Positions 29,644 to 39,476 of a DNA stretch of 64,000 bases are shown one piece after another. Below the pieces are notes generated by a model. That model saw only the letters and a program-made list of their open reading frames with translations, had not been told where the DNA came from and did not search any database. Source of the DNA: Umezawaea sp049997955 (GTDB taxonomy: Bacteria > Actinomycetota > Actinomycetes > Mycobacteriales > Pseudonocardiaceae); assembly GCA_049997955.1 (NCBI GenBank), contig JAEBDY010000001.1:248001-312000 (forward strand). Reading direction: 5' to 3'. The position numbers were made by a program, and so were the translations under genes. Positions within the stretch are counted from its first letter, which is position 1; every line of letters begins with the position of its first letter.

Positions 29644-31242
29644 ATGTTCAGCATGGAGCTTTCCGCACAGACACCACCGAAGCCGCCTCGCCTGGCCGCG
29701 CCGGTAGCGGCGTTGATCGGGGTGCTGGCGGTCGCCGTCGCGCTCACCGTCGGTCATCTCGTCGCCGGGTTCGTCGGGCCGTCGTCGTCGCCGTTCCTCG
29801 CGGTCGGCAACACGGCGATCGACCTGACCCCGCTTGAGCTCAAGGACTTCGCGGTCCGCACGTTCGGCACCTACGACAAGCTCGTGCTGCTCGGCGGCAT
29901 GGCACTGGTGCTGCTCGGGTTCGCGGTCGTCGCCGGGCTGCTGTCCCGGCGCAACCCGTTGCCGGGGTCGGTCCTCGCGGGTGCGCTGGGGTTGCTGGGC
30001 GTCGCCGCTGTGCTGGCGCGGCCGGACTCGGGGCAGCTCAGCGTGCTGGCGCCGATCGCCAGCCTGGTGGCGGGCATCGCCGTGTTCCGCTTCCTGCACC
30101 GCACCGCGTTCGCCGCGCGGGAAGCGCAGCGGGAAGCTCGGCCGGGAGCGGAGGACGGTGAGGCGCCGCCGCAGCGGCGGAAGTTCCTGATCGCGCTCGG
30201 CGCCACCGCCGTCGGAGCCGGGCTGGCCGGGCTGGTCGGGCAGTTCCTCGGCAACCGGGTCGACGTCGAGGGGTCGCGGGCCGCGATCGGGTCGATCAAG
30301 CCGACCACCCCCGCTCCGGAGCTGCCGCAGGGCGTGGACTTCGCGAGCCGGGGGACGCCGTCGTTCATCACGCCGAACAACGACTTCTACCGGGTCGACA
30401 CCGCGCTGAGCGTGCCCCGGCTGCGCGCCGAGGACTGGCAGTTGCGCGTCCACGGCATGGTCGACCGCGAACTGACGCTGAGCTACGAGGACCTGCGGTC
30501 CCGTGACCTGGTCGAACGCACCATCACCATGACGTGCGTGTCCAACGAGGTCGGCGGGCCGTACGTGTCGACGTCGAACTTCACCGGCGTGCTGCTGCGC
30601 GACGTGCTCATGGAGGCCGGGGTGAAGTCCGGGGCGGACCAGTTGTTCGGCACCAGTTCGGACGGGTGGACCGCGGGTACGCCGGTCGACGTCGTCATGG
30701 AGGCCGAGCGGGGCGCGATGCTGGCGCTCGGCATGAACGGCGAGCCGCTGCCGGTGGAGCACGGATTCCCGGTGCGGATGATCGTGCCCGGCCTGTACGG
30801 GTACATCTCGGCGACCAAGTGGCTCGTCGACCTGGAGTTGACGACGTTCGACGCGAAGCAGTCGTACTGGATCGACCGCGGGTGGGGCAGGCTCGGGCCG
30901 ATCAAGCCGATGTCGCGGATCGACTCGCCGAAGGGCCTGAGCAGGTTGACCGGCGGTGGCAGGACGACCGTGTCCGGCGTGGCGTGGGCCCAGCCGAAGG
31001 GCGTCGCCAAGGTGGAGGTGCGCACCGACGGCGGACCGTGGCAGGACGCGACGCTGTCGGCGGACGTCAACGACGTCTCGTGGCGGATGTGGATGGTCGA
31101 ACTCGACCTGTCCGCAGGCGGGCACACGGTCGAGTGCCGCGCTACCGACAAATCGGGATTCGTGCAGCCCCAGGCACGTGTGGCGCCCATCCCGGATGGG
31201 GCGACGGGCTGGCATTCAGCCTTCTTCACGGTAGAAAAATAA
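29644..31242 (+). CDS. Membrane-anchored molybdopterin oxidoreductase (sulfite-oxidase fold)
   Basis: A 532-residue protein. Residues 1-165 carry four hydrophobic helices. QRRKFLIALGATAVGAGLAG (about 178-197) follows, a twin-arginine-like signal inside the protein, so the enzyme domain probably sits outside the membrane after Tat export. The Mo-cofactor domain has TMTCVSNEVGGPYV with the Mo-ligating Cys, LPVEHGFPVRMIVPGLYGY and SATKWL. The C-terminal beta domain (GVAWAQPKGVAKVEV) is the Mo-co dimerisation fold. Substrate unknown. A fasciclin lipoprotein gene follows within 90 bases. Confidence 0.88.
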   Translation: MFSMELSAQTPPKPPRLAAPVAALIGVLAVAVALTVGHLVAGFVGPSSSPFLAVGNTAIDLTPLELKDFAVRTFGTYDKLVLLGGMALVLLGFAVVAGLLSRRNPLPGSVLAGALGLLGVAAVLARPDSGQLSVLAPIASLVAGIAVFRFLHRTAFAAREAQREARPGAEDGEAPPQRRKFLIALGATAVGAGLAGLVGQFLGNRVDVEGSRAAIGSIKPTTPAPELPQGVDFASRGTPSFITPNNDFYRVDTALSVPRLRAEDWQLRVHGMVDRELTLSYEDLRSRDLVERTITMTCVSNEVGGPYVSTSNFTGVLLRDVLMEAGVKSGADQLFGTSSDGWTAGTPVDVVMEAERGAMLALGMNGEPLPVEHGFPVRMIVPGLYGYISATKWLVDLELTTFDAKQSYWIDRGWGRLGPIKPMSRIDSPKGLSRLTGGGRTTVSGVAWAQPKGVAKVEVRTDGGPWQDATLSADVNDVSWRMWMVELDLSAGGHTVECRATDKSGFVQPQARVAPIPDGATGWHSAFFTVEK

Positions 31243-31331
31243 ACTCCATCGGGTGAAAGCCGAACCGGATCGCCAACCGCTTCGAATGTCCCCATGACTA
31301 GCGAAGCAGAAATCAACAAGGAGTGATCCGC

Positions 31332-32006
31332 GTGAGGAAGACCCAGCTCGCCATCGTCGGTGCGATCGCCGCCGCCACCCTGTCGATCGCGGCCTGTGGC
31401 AGCAGCGACACCGCCTCCTCCGGCAGCTCGTCCACGGCCGGTGCCGCGACCACCACGACCGCAGCGGCCACCAGTTCGTCCGCCGCCGCAGCGGGTGCCG
31501 CTGACGGCGTCACCCAGACCACCGACGTGTTCGGCGCCGGTTGTGCCTCCGTCCCGCAGGACCCGGCGAACAAGGGCTCCCTGCAGGGCATGGTGTCCGA
31601 CCCGGTCGCCACCGCAGCCAGCAACAACCCGCTGCTCACCAAGCTCGTGGCCGCCGTTGGCGCCGCAGGCCTGGCCGACACGCTGAACTCCCAGGCCGCG
31701 ATCACCGTCTTCGCGCCGTACGACCCCGCGTTCGCCGAGCTGGGCGACGCCAAGTTCGCCGAGCTGGCCGCCGACCCGGCGACCCTGGGCAAGATCCTGC
31801 AGTTCCACGTCGTCGGCAAGCGCTACGACGCCAAGGGCCTCGAGGCCGCCAAGACGGTCGACTCGCTCACCGGCCAGAAGCTGACGATCGCCGGTACCGG
31901 TGACACGATGACCGTCAACGGCGCCCCGGTGCTGTGCGGCAACATCCCCACCAAGAACGCCACCGTGTTCGTCATCGGCAAGGTGCTCACCCCGCCCGCC
32001 GCGTAA
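31332..32006 (+). CDS. Fasciclin (FAS1) domain lipoprotein
   Basis: A 224-residue secreted lipoprotein with lipobox SIAAC, a Ser/Thr/Ala-rich linker of about 50 residues, and one FAS1 domain: LLTKLVAAVGAAGLADTLN, ITVFAPYDPAFAEL (H1 box), LGKILQFHVVGKRY (H2 box) and VFVIGKVLTPP. It resembles mycobacterial MPT83/MPT70. GTG 31332 is chosen because AAGGAG (31318-31323) lies eight bases before it. That site is inside a 10-codon open frame (31294-31326) whose stop falls just before the gene. Two terminators follow in tandem. Confidence 0.88.
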   Translation: MRKTQLAIVGAIAAATLSIAACGSSDTASSGSSSTAGAATTTTAAATSSSAAAAGAADGVTQTTDVFGAGCASVPQDPANKGSLQGMVSDPVATAASNNPLLTKLVAAVGAAGLADTLNSQAAITVFAPYDPAFAELGDAKFAELAADPATLGKILQFHVVGKRYDAKGLEAAKTVDSLTGQKLTIAGTGDTMTVNGAPVLCGNIPTKNATVFVIGKVLTPPAA

Positions 32007-32022
32007 TTCCGAAGCTTTTTCG

Positions 32023-32078
32023 CGAAGCGGTATCGCCGGGTGGAGCAATTCGCCTGGCGGTACCGCTTCGTCCTTTTT
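32023..32078 (+). terminator. First terminator after the fasciclin gene
   Basis: CGAAGCGGTA (32023-32032) pairs perfectly with 32061-32070, with extra CGCC/GGCG pairing inside, followed by TCCTTTTT. Confidence 0.8.
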
Positions 32079-32119
32079 CCGCCTGGCCGCGAATAATTCG
32101 CGGCCAGGCGGTTTCGTCG
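32079..32119 (+). terminator. Second, tandem terminator after the fasciclin gene
   Basis: A perfect 15-bp stem, CCGCCTGGCCGCGAA (32079-32093) with 32097-32111, a TAA loop, then TTTCGTCG. Between here and 32332 I see nothing else. Confidence 0.85.
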
Positions 32120-32332
32120 TGCGCAATGGGTGGAACGGTGCTAATGGCACCGGGCTGTCGACGCAGGAGCGGCGAATTCGCCCGACCACCGGTCGACCGG
32201 TCGTGAACTGAATCGGTAGAGGCCCTCCCACCCGTGCCGGAAGGGCGACGAGCGTCACCCGATCCGTGGCTCCACCCGCAGGTGACGGCCCGTGACCAGC
32301 GGCGAGCCGCCGCCGTGCGAAGATCGCCGACT

Positions 32333-32360
32333 TTGTGCACGCCTTCACAAGCGGTACGGT
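32333..32360 (+). promoter_or_regulatory. Rex operator (ROP) and -10 box of the rex-hem operon
   Basis: TTGTGCACGCCTTCACAA at 32333-32350 matches the known Rex site TGTGAACGCGTTCACA at 14 of 16 core positions. TACGGT at 32355-32360 is a good -10, so the operator covers the -35 region. Rex bound when NADH/NAD is low would repress its own operon, as established for Streptomyces rex. The leader is about 90 bases long and holds GAGGAG at 32441-32446. Confidence 0.85.
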
Positions 32361-32453
32361 GGTCATGTCACACCGTCAGATGCCGGAGCGGTTTCCCCGC
32401 CCGATGCCGACGGGTCCGTGCGTCGACTTTCGTGTGTTGTGAGGAGTTCCAGC

Positions 32454-33248
32454 GTGGTGGCTCAGCGGGGCGAGGGTGACGAGGTCGTGACCACCACCCC
32501 GGTCGCCGCCGCCGTTCCCGAGCAGGACGAGGTCGTCGTCCGGGAGCGCGCCCGCGCCATCCCGGAAGCCGCCGTCGCCCGCCTCGCGGTGTACCTGCGG
32601 GTGCTGTCCGGCATGGTCGACCAGGGCGTGACGACGATCTCCAGCGAGGAGCTGTCCGCGGCCGCCGGGGTCAACTCGGCGAAGCTCCGCAAGGACCTCT
32701 CCTACGTCGGCTCGTACGGCACCAGGGGCGTCGGCTACGACGTCGAGGTGCTCGTCAGCCACATCGAGCGCATCCTCGGCCTGACCCGCAAGCACAGCGT
32801 CGCGGTCGTCGGGATCGGCAACCTCGGTCACGCGCTCGCGAACTACGGCGGTTTCCAGAGCCGCGGCTTCCCCGTCGCCGCGCTCTTCGACGTCGACGAG
32901 GACCTGACCGGTGTGCCCGTGGGCGGCATACCCGTCAACCACATCGACGACATCACGCCGGTCTGCGTCGAGCGCGAGGTGTCGATCGGCGTCATCGCGA
33001 CACCGCCGCAGGCGGCGCAGGCGGTCTGCGACCGTTTGGTATCCGCAGGCGTCCAGTGCATCCTGAACTTCGCACCCGTCGTCCTCCAGGTCCCGGACGA
33101 CGTCGAGGTGCGCAAGGTCGACCTGGCGGTCGAGATGCAGATCCTGTCGTTCCACGTGGCGCGGCGGGCGGACGAGGCCTCGGCCGAGCAGGCGACGAAC
33201 GGCTCGATCAACGGAGTGGGCGTGGACAGGGTGGTGATTCGCCCGTGA
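32454..33248 (+). CDS. rex: Redox-sensing transcriptional repressor Rex
   Basis: Homodimeric repressor whose DNA binding is released when NADH/NAD rises. The N-terminal winged helix includes RLAVYLRVLSGMVDQGVTTI and SAAAGVNSAKLRKDLSYVGS, with GTRGVGYDVE closing it. The Rossmann domain has VAVVGIGNLGHALANYGGF, and the C-terminal helix inserts into the partner. GTG 32454 lies seven bases after GAGGAG; GTG 32457 is an alternative. The operator at 32333-32350 gives autoregulation. hemA, hemC, hemD and hemB follow, the same order as the rex-hemACD operon of Streptomyces. Confidence 0.96.
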   Translation: MVAQRGEGDEVVTTTPVAAAVPEQDEVVVRERARAIPEAAVARLAVYLRVLSGMVDQGVTTISSEELSAAAGVNSAKLRKDLSYVGSYGTRGVGYDVEVLVSHIERILGLTRKHSVAVVGIGNLGHALANYGGFQSRGFPVAALFDVDEDLTGVPVGGIPVNHIDDITPVCVEREVSIGVIATPPQAAQAVCDRLVSAGVQCILNFAPVVLQVPDDVEVRKVDLAVEMQILSFHVARRADEASAEQATNGSINGVGVDRVVIRP

Positions 33249-33303
33249 GTGCGCGAATCGGCTCGACCGTGAGCCGAACGGCTCGCGGAGACGTGGTGAC
33301 GGC

Positions 33304-34667
<1,364 letters not shown>

Positions 34668-34671
<4 letters not shown>

Positions 34672-35618
34672 ACCGCATCCTCAGGATCGGCACCCGCGGG
34701 AGTGCCCTGGCACTCGCGCAAACGGGCCACGTCGCCGAAGAGCTGGAGCGCGCGGGCGCGAAGGTGGAGATCGTCGTGATCTCCACGCCCGGCGACCGCT
34801 CCTCCGCGCCCATCGCGGAGATCGGCGTCGGTGTCTTCACCTCCGCGCTGCGCGACGCGCTGGCCGCGGGCGAGATCGACATCGCCGTGCACTCGTACAA
34901 AGACCTCCCCACCGCACCGGACCCGCGTCTGGTGCTCGCCGCAGTGCCGCCCCGCGAAGACCCGCGGGACGCGCTCGTCGCCCGTGACGGCCTCACCCTC
35001 GGGGAGCTGCCGTCGGGATCGACCGTCGGCACCGGCTCCCCGCGGCGGGCCGCGCAGCTCGAAGCGCTCGGCCTGGGACTCACCATCGTCCCGCTGCGCG
35101 GCAACGTCGACACCCGCATCCGCAAGGTCGCCGACGGGGAGCTCGACGCCGTCGTGCTGGCCCGTGCGGGGATCGCGCGCCTCGGCCGCACCGCCGAGAT
35201 CACCGAGACCTTGGAGCCGATCCAGATGCTCCCCGCGCCCGCCCAGGGCGCTCTAGCAGTGGAATGCCGGGTCGACGACGTCGACACCGAGCACCTTCTT
35301 CAGTCCACTTTGGACGACTCGTCCAGTAGGGCCGCGGTAACCGCGGAGCGCGCCATGTTGGCCGCGCTCGAAGCTGGTTGCAGCGCGCCGGTCGGCGCAC
35401 TGGCCGATGTGGTGGAAGACCTCATGGAAGATCCGGTCGACGGGACGACGCGTGTCGTCCTCCGCCTTTCTTTGCGTGGGGTCGCGGCGACTCCGGAGAA
35501 CGACATGCTCCGAGCGTCCGCCACCGGTGACTTGACCGCAGCAGAGGAACTCGGCCGCGCGCTGGCCGCCGAGTTGCTCGACCTCGGGGCCGCGGTGCTC
35601 AGCGGCCCAGAGGCGTAG
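34668..35618 (+). CDS. hemC: Porphobilinogen deaminase (hydroxymethylbilane synthase)
   Basis: Joins four porphobilinogen units into hydroxymethylbilane. The 316-residue enzyme shows LRIGTRGSALALAQTGHV, VHSYKDLPTAPDP, GTGSPRRAAQLEALG, PLRGNVDTRIRKV and the cofactor-binding Cys in LEAGCSAPVGALAD, which carries the dipyrromethane. The GTG start overlaps hemA. ATG 35619 follows the stop with no gap but is probably not the hemD start. Confidence 0.97.
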
Positions 35619-35633
35619 ATGGGGAGTGCCCTG

Positions 35634-37166
35634 ATGACCCGCGCACGCAAGACCCCCGGCCGAGTCGCATTCGTGGGCTCCGGCCCCGGCGACACCGGGC
35701 TGCTCACCGTCCGGGCCCACGACCTGCTCGCGAGGGCTGAACTCGTGGTCGCGGACCCCGATGTGCCAAGCGACATCGTCGCGCTGGTGCCTGAGGGCGT
35801 CGAGGTCAGGCCCGCCGTGGGCGAGCCCGCCGACGTGGCCAAGGACCTGGTCGCCGAAGCGAAGAACGGCCACACCGTCGTCCGGCTCGTCGCGGGCGAC
35901 CCGCTCACGCTCGACTCGGTGGTGAAGGAGGCGCAGGCCGTCTCCCGCACCAGCATCGCGTTCGACGTGGTGCCGGGAGTTCCCGCCGGCACCGCGGTGC
36001 CCGCTTACGCGGGTGTCGCGCTCGGCGCCGTGCACACCGAGGTCGACGTCCGCGGCACGGTGGACTGGGCGGGCCTCGCGGCCGCGCCCGGCACCCTCGT
36101 GCTGCACGCCAGCGGCAGCCACCTCGCCGAGGCGGCCTCCTCGCTGGTGGAACACGGCGTCGCACCGCAGACCCCGGTCGCGGTGACCGTCGACGGCACC
36201 GGCTTCGGCCAACGCACCATCGACACCACGCTGGCGTCGCTGGCCTCCGACGCGGGCGACCTCTCCGGTCCGCTCGTCGTCACGGTCGGCGCGGCCGTCG
36301 CGGGTCGCGCCCGGCTCTCCTGGTGGGAGTCGCGCGCGCTGTACGGCTGGCGCGTGCTGGTGCCGCGCACCAAGGAGCAGGCGGGCGCGATGAGCGACCG
36401 GCTGCACTCGCACGGCGCCATCCCGGTGGAGGTCCCGACCATCTCGGTCGAGCCGCCCCGCAGCCCCGCGCAGATGGAGCGCTCGGTCAAGGGTCTCGTC
36501 GACGGCCGCTACCAGTGGGTCGTCTTCACCTCGACCAACGCCGTCCGCGCGGTGTGGGAGAAGTTCCGCGAGTTCGGTCTGGACGCCCGCGCGTTCTCCG
36601 GCGTGAAGATCGCCTGCGTCGGCGAGAGCACGGCCGCGAAGGTGCGGTCGTTCGGGATCATCCCCGAGCTCGTGCCGTCGGGTGAGCAGTCCAGCGAAGG
36701 CCTGCTGAACGACTTCCCGCCGTACGACGACATCCTGGACCCGGTCGACCGGGTGCTGCTGCCGCGCGCCGACATCGCCACCGAGACCCTCGCCGCCGGT
36801 CTGCGCGACCGCGGCTGGGAGATCGACGACGTCACGGCGTACCGCACGGTCCGGGCGGCCCCGCCGCCCGCCGACACCCGCGAGATGATCAAGTCCGGCG
36901 GTTTCGACGCGGTGTGCTTCACCTCGTCGTCCACCGTCCGGAACCTGGTCGGCATCGCGGGCAAGCCGCACGCGCGGACCCTGGTGGCCTGCATCGGCCC
37001 GCAGACCGCCGAGACGGCTCGCGAGTTCGGCCTCCGGGTCGACGTGCAGCCGGAGGAGGCGAACGTCCCGGCGCTCGTCGACGCGCTGGCCCAGCACGCC
37101 GCCCGGCTCCGTGCCGAGGGCGCGCTGCCGCCGCCGCGCAAGACCAAGCGCCTGCGCCGTAGTTGA
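35634..37166 (+). CDS. hemD: Fused uroporphyrin-III C-methyltransferase-like/uroporphyrinogen-III synthase
   Basis: A 510-residue fusion. The N-terminal half (about 1-240) has the tetrapyrrole methylase fold: VAFVGSGPGDTGLLTVRAHD, RLVAGDPLT and PGVPAGTAVPAYAG. The C-terminal half is HemD (WRVLVPRTKEQAGAMSD, VFTSTNAVRAVWEKF, DAVCFTSSSTVRN, ACIGPQTAETAREFG), which cyclises hydroxymethylbilane to uroporphyrinogen III. This fusion is usual in actinobacteria. The methylase half may be degenerate. ATG 35634 is chosen since GGGGAG (35621-35626) lies seven bases upstream. The tail is Lys/Arg-rich. Confidence 0.93.
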   Translation: MTRARKTPGRVAFVGSGPGDTGLLTVRAHDLLARAELVVADPDVPSDIVALVPEGVEVRPAVGEPADVAKDLVAEAKNGHTVVRLVAGDPLTLDSVVKEAQAVSRTSIAFDVVPGVPAGTAVPAYAGVALGAVHTEVDVRGTVDWAGLAAAPGTLVLHASGSHLAEAASSLVEHGVAPQTPVAVTVDGTGFGQRTIDTTLASLASDAGDLSGPLVVTVGAAVAGRARLSWWESRALYGWRVLVPRTKEQAGAMSDRLHSHGAIPVEVPTISVEPPRSPAQMERSVKGLVDGRYQWVVFTSTNAVRAVWEKFREFGLDARAFSGVKIACVGESTAAKVRSFGIIPELVPSGEQSSEGLLNDFPPYDDILDPVDRVLLPRADIATETLAAGLRDRGWEIDDVTAYRTVRAAPPPADTREMIKSGGFDAVCFTSSSTVRNLVGIAGKPHARTLVACIGPQTAETAREFGLRVDVQPEEANVPALVDALAQHAARLRAEGALPPPRKTKRLRRS

Positions 37167-37183
37167 GCTGGACCCCGATGCAC

Positions 37184-37230
37184 CACTGAGGCCATGCCAG
37201 GGACTCGACGTCCCCGGCATGGCCTCAGTG
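37184..37230 (+). terminator. Long perfect hairpin between hemD and hemB
   Basis: CACTGAGGCCATGCC (37184-37198) pairs perfectly over 15 bp with 37216-37230; the loop itself contains GGGAC/GTCCC (37200-37204 with 37210-37214), so the stem nearly closes completely. No T-run follows. It could attenuate hemB or protect the hemACD message. Confidence 0.7.
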
Positions 37231-37264
37231 CTTCCGCCCCACTTCTTCCAGGGAGTGCAAGCCA

Positions 37265-38242
37265 GTGTTCCCAGCACACCGTCCCCGCCGCCTGCGGACC
37301 ACGGCCGCGATGCGGCGACTGGTCAGCGAGACCACCGTCCGGCCGCGCCAGCTGGTGCTGCCGATGTTCGTCAAGGAGGGCGCGACGCAACCCGTCGCGA
37401 TCTCCAGCATGCCGGGTGTCTTCCAGCACACCCGTGAATCGCTGCTCAAGTCGGCCGTGGAGGCCGTGCAGGCCGGTGTCGGCGGCCTGATGATCTTCGG
37501 CGTGCCCGCCGAGCGGGACGCGGTCGGCTCCGGCGCGACCGACCCGAACGGCATCCTGAACGCCGCCCTGAACGACCTGCGGGCCGAGTTGGGCGACAGC
37601 ACCGTGCTGATGTCGGACTGCTGCCTGGACGAGTTCACCGACCACGGCCACTGCGGCGTGCTGGCGGACGACGGCTCGGTCGACAACGACGCCACGCTGG
37701 AGGTGTACGGCGAGATGGCCGTCGCCCAGGCCGCGGCGGGCGCCCACCTGGTCGGGCCGAGCGGGATGATGGACGGCCAGATCGGCCACATCCGCACCGC
37801 GCTGGACGAGGCCGGGTTCCTGGACACCGGGATCCTCGCCTACTCGGTGAAGTACGCGTCCGCCCTCTACGGCCCGTTCCGCGAGGCCGTGGACTCGCAG
37901 CTCAAGGGTGACCGCAAGACCTACCAGCAGGACCCCGGCAACGGCCGCGAGGCGCTGCGCGAGGTCGCGCTGGACCTGGCCGAGGGCGCGGACATGGTCA
38001 TGGTGAAGCCCGCGGGGCCGTACCTGGACGTGCTGCGCTCGGTGAAGGAGATCTCGGACGTGCCGGTCGCGGCGTACCAGATCTCCGGCGAGTACGCGAT
38101 GGTCGAGGCCGCCGCCGCGAACGGCTGGATCGAACGCGAGCGCACCGTCCTGGAGACGCTGACCTCGATCCGCCGCGCGGGCGCCGATGTCGTGCTCACC
38201 TACTGGGCCGTCGAGGCCGCGGCGTGGCTGGACCGGGAATGA
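37265..38242 (+). CDS. hemB: Delta-aminolevulinic acid dehydratase (porphobilinogen synthase)
   Basis: Condenses two 5-aminolevulinate molecules to porphobilinogen. The 325-residue TIM barrel has the zinc-type cysteine cluster in MSDCCLDEFTDHGHCGVL, Schiff-base Lys candidates in AYSVKYASALYGPFR and MVMVKPAGPYLDV, and the closing AYQISGEYAMVEAAAANGW. Retention of the Cys cluster indicates a Zn-dependent form. GTG 37265 is the start. The stop overlaps the next membrane-protein gene (ATGA, 38239-38242), so the following cluster is coupled to heme genes. Confidence 0.96.
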   Translation: MFPAHRPRRLRTTAAMRRLVSETTVRPRQLVLPMFVKEGATQPVAISSMPGVFQHTRESLLKSAVEAVQAGVGGLMIFGVPAERDAVGSGATDPNGILNAALNDLRAELGDSTVLMSDCCLDEFTDHGHCGVLADDGSVDNDATLEVYGEMAVAQAAAGAHLVGPSGMMDGQIGHIRTALDEAGFLDTGILAYSVKYASALYGPFREAVDSQLKGDRKTYQQDPGNGREALREVALDLAEGADMVMVKPAGPYLDVLRSVKEISDVPVAAYQISGEYAMVEAAAANGWIERERTVLETLTSIRRAGADVVLTYWAVEAAAWLDRE

Positions 38243-38769
38243 CGAACCCTCCCGCCAAGGCGGAACGGCCCCAGCCGCCCCAGTCGATCGACCTCGCGCG
38301 CTGGCTGTGGATCGGCAGCGCGGTGCTGGGATCGATCGCGTTCCTGCTGGAGCTGACCAGCAGCGACCTGCTGCTCACCGAGCTGCGCAAGGCGCAGCCG
38401 GGCCTCGGTCAGAGCGAACTCGACGGCGCGATGTCCGCCGCCGTCCTGTTCAGCCTGATGGCGTGCGTCGTCGTGGTGCTCGTCCACGCGACGATCGCCA
38501 ACCGCATGGCCCGCGGCCGCAACTGGGCCCGGATCGTGATCACCGTGATCGCCGCGGGCGGCATCGTCCTGGGGTTGGCGAGGCTCCTGGTCGTCGTGTC
38601 CGGCCTCGCGGCCGCCTTCGAGCAGAGCGTCAGCCCGGTCAACCTTGCTTTCAGCTTGGTCACGATGGGGCTGGACGCCACTGTTCTGGTGCTGATGTTC
38701 CGGCCTTCCACCGCAGGTCACTTCCGTGGTACAGCGGTGGGTCAACGCGCAACCACCCCCAGTAGCTAA
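38239..38769 (+). CDS. Small four-helix membrane protein, hemB-linked paralogue 1
   Basis: A 176-residue protein of unknown function. After a Pro-rich start (NPPAKAERPQPPQS) it has about four hydrophobic helices, with the motif ARGRNWARIVITVI between helices two and three. The G-x-x-WAR motif recurs in the next genes, so this is the first of six related neighbours. ATG 38239 overlaps the hemB stop. In mycobacteria a membrane gene (Rv0513) also follows hemB and may be the single ancestor. A role in heme or envelope physiology is speculative. Confidence 0.75.
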   Translation: MTNPPAKAERPQPPQSIDLARWLWIGSAVLGSIAFLLELTSSDLLLTELRKAQPGLGQSELDGAMSAAVLFSLMACVVVVLVHATIANRMARGRNWARIVITVIAAGGIVLGLARLLVVVSGLAAAFEQSVSPVNLAFSLVTMGLDATVLVLMFRPSTAGHFRGTAVGQRATTPSS

Positions 38770-38809
38770 CGGATTGTGATTTCACCTGAAAAACACATGC
38801 GCAGGTCCT

Positions 38810-38815
38810 TACCGT
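38810..38815 (+). promoter_or_regulatory. Leaderless -10 box of paralogue 2
   Basis: TACCGT ends six bases before ATG 38822; TGAAAA at 38787-38792 is a weak -35 at 17-bp spacing. Confidence 0.6.
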
Positions 38816-38821
38816 GCGCTC

Positions 38822-39400
38822 ATGACCAACCCGAACGACCCTTACTCACAGCAAGGCGGCTACCCGCAGGGGCAGCAGCAGGGCGGCTACCCGCAGCAGG
38901 GACAGGGAGGCTTCCCGCCTCCCCCGCCCCTCGGCTACAGCGACACCGCCGCGCCGGTGAAGCCGAAGGCGATCGACACCGCCTACCTCCTGTGGCTGGT
39001 GGCGGCCGGTGTTTCCATCCTGTCGAGCATCATCGGCTTCTTCACCGCCCAGGCGATCCTGGAAGAGACCCTCGGTGACCTCGGCCCGGAGTTCCGCTCC
39101 GCGATCGAGGCGCAGGGCCCGAGCTACGGCGGGATCATCTTCTCGCTGGCCATCTCGGCCATCTGGATCGCCGTCGTGATGCAGATGCGCAAGGGCGCCA
39201 ACTGGGCCCGCATCCTGCTCACCGTCCTGGGCGTCATCAGCGTCCTGTTCGGCATCCTCGGTGTCTTCGTGCTGTTCAGCATCGGCTTCCTGGGCATCAT
39301 CCAGGGCCTGCTCTCGCTGGTGGGCTACGCCGCGATCGTCGGCGGCATCATCTTCATGTTCAAGCCCGAGTCGAGCCAGTACTTCAAGGCGACCAGCTAG
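38822..39400 (+). CDS. Small four-helix membrane protein, paralogue 2 (QGGYPQ-rich N-terminus)
   Basis: A 192-residue protein. The first 45 residues are Gln/Gly/Pro/Tyr-rich, with GGYPQ repeated twice, and look disordered. Four hydrophobic helices follow. The shared motif is RKGANWARILLTVLG between helices two and three, and FMFKPESSQYFKAT closes the protein, similar to the endings of its neighbours. It has its own leaderless promoter. Function unknown; tails of this kind may bind partners or be phosphorylated (inference). Confidence 0.75.
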   Translation: MTNPNDPYSQQGGYPQGQQQGGYPQQGQGGFPPPPPLGYSDTAAPVKPKAIDTAYLLWLVAAGVSILSSIIGFFTAQAILEETLGDLGPEFRSAIEAQGPSYGGIIFSLAISAIWIAVVMQMRKGANWARILLTVLGVISVLFGILGVFVLFSIGFLGIIQGLLSLVGYAAIVGGIIFMFKPESSQYFKATS

Positions 39401-39411
39401 TCGATCCGGAC

Positions 39412-39455
39412 CCGGGGTCGCCGTCACCGCCTGTCGTGGTGGACAGCGACCCCGG
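39412..39455 (+). terminator. Hairpin after paralogue 2
   Basis: CCGGGGTCGC (39412-39421) pairs perfectly with 39446-39455. No T-run; just upstream of the next -10 box. Confidence 0.5.
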
Positions 39456-39476
39456 TCGGTTCTAGCGTTCCGCTGT

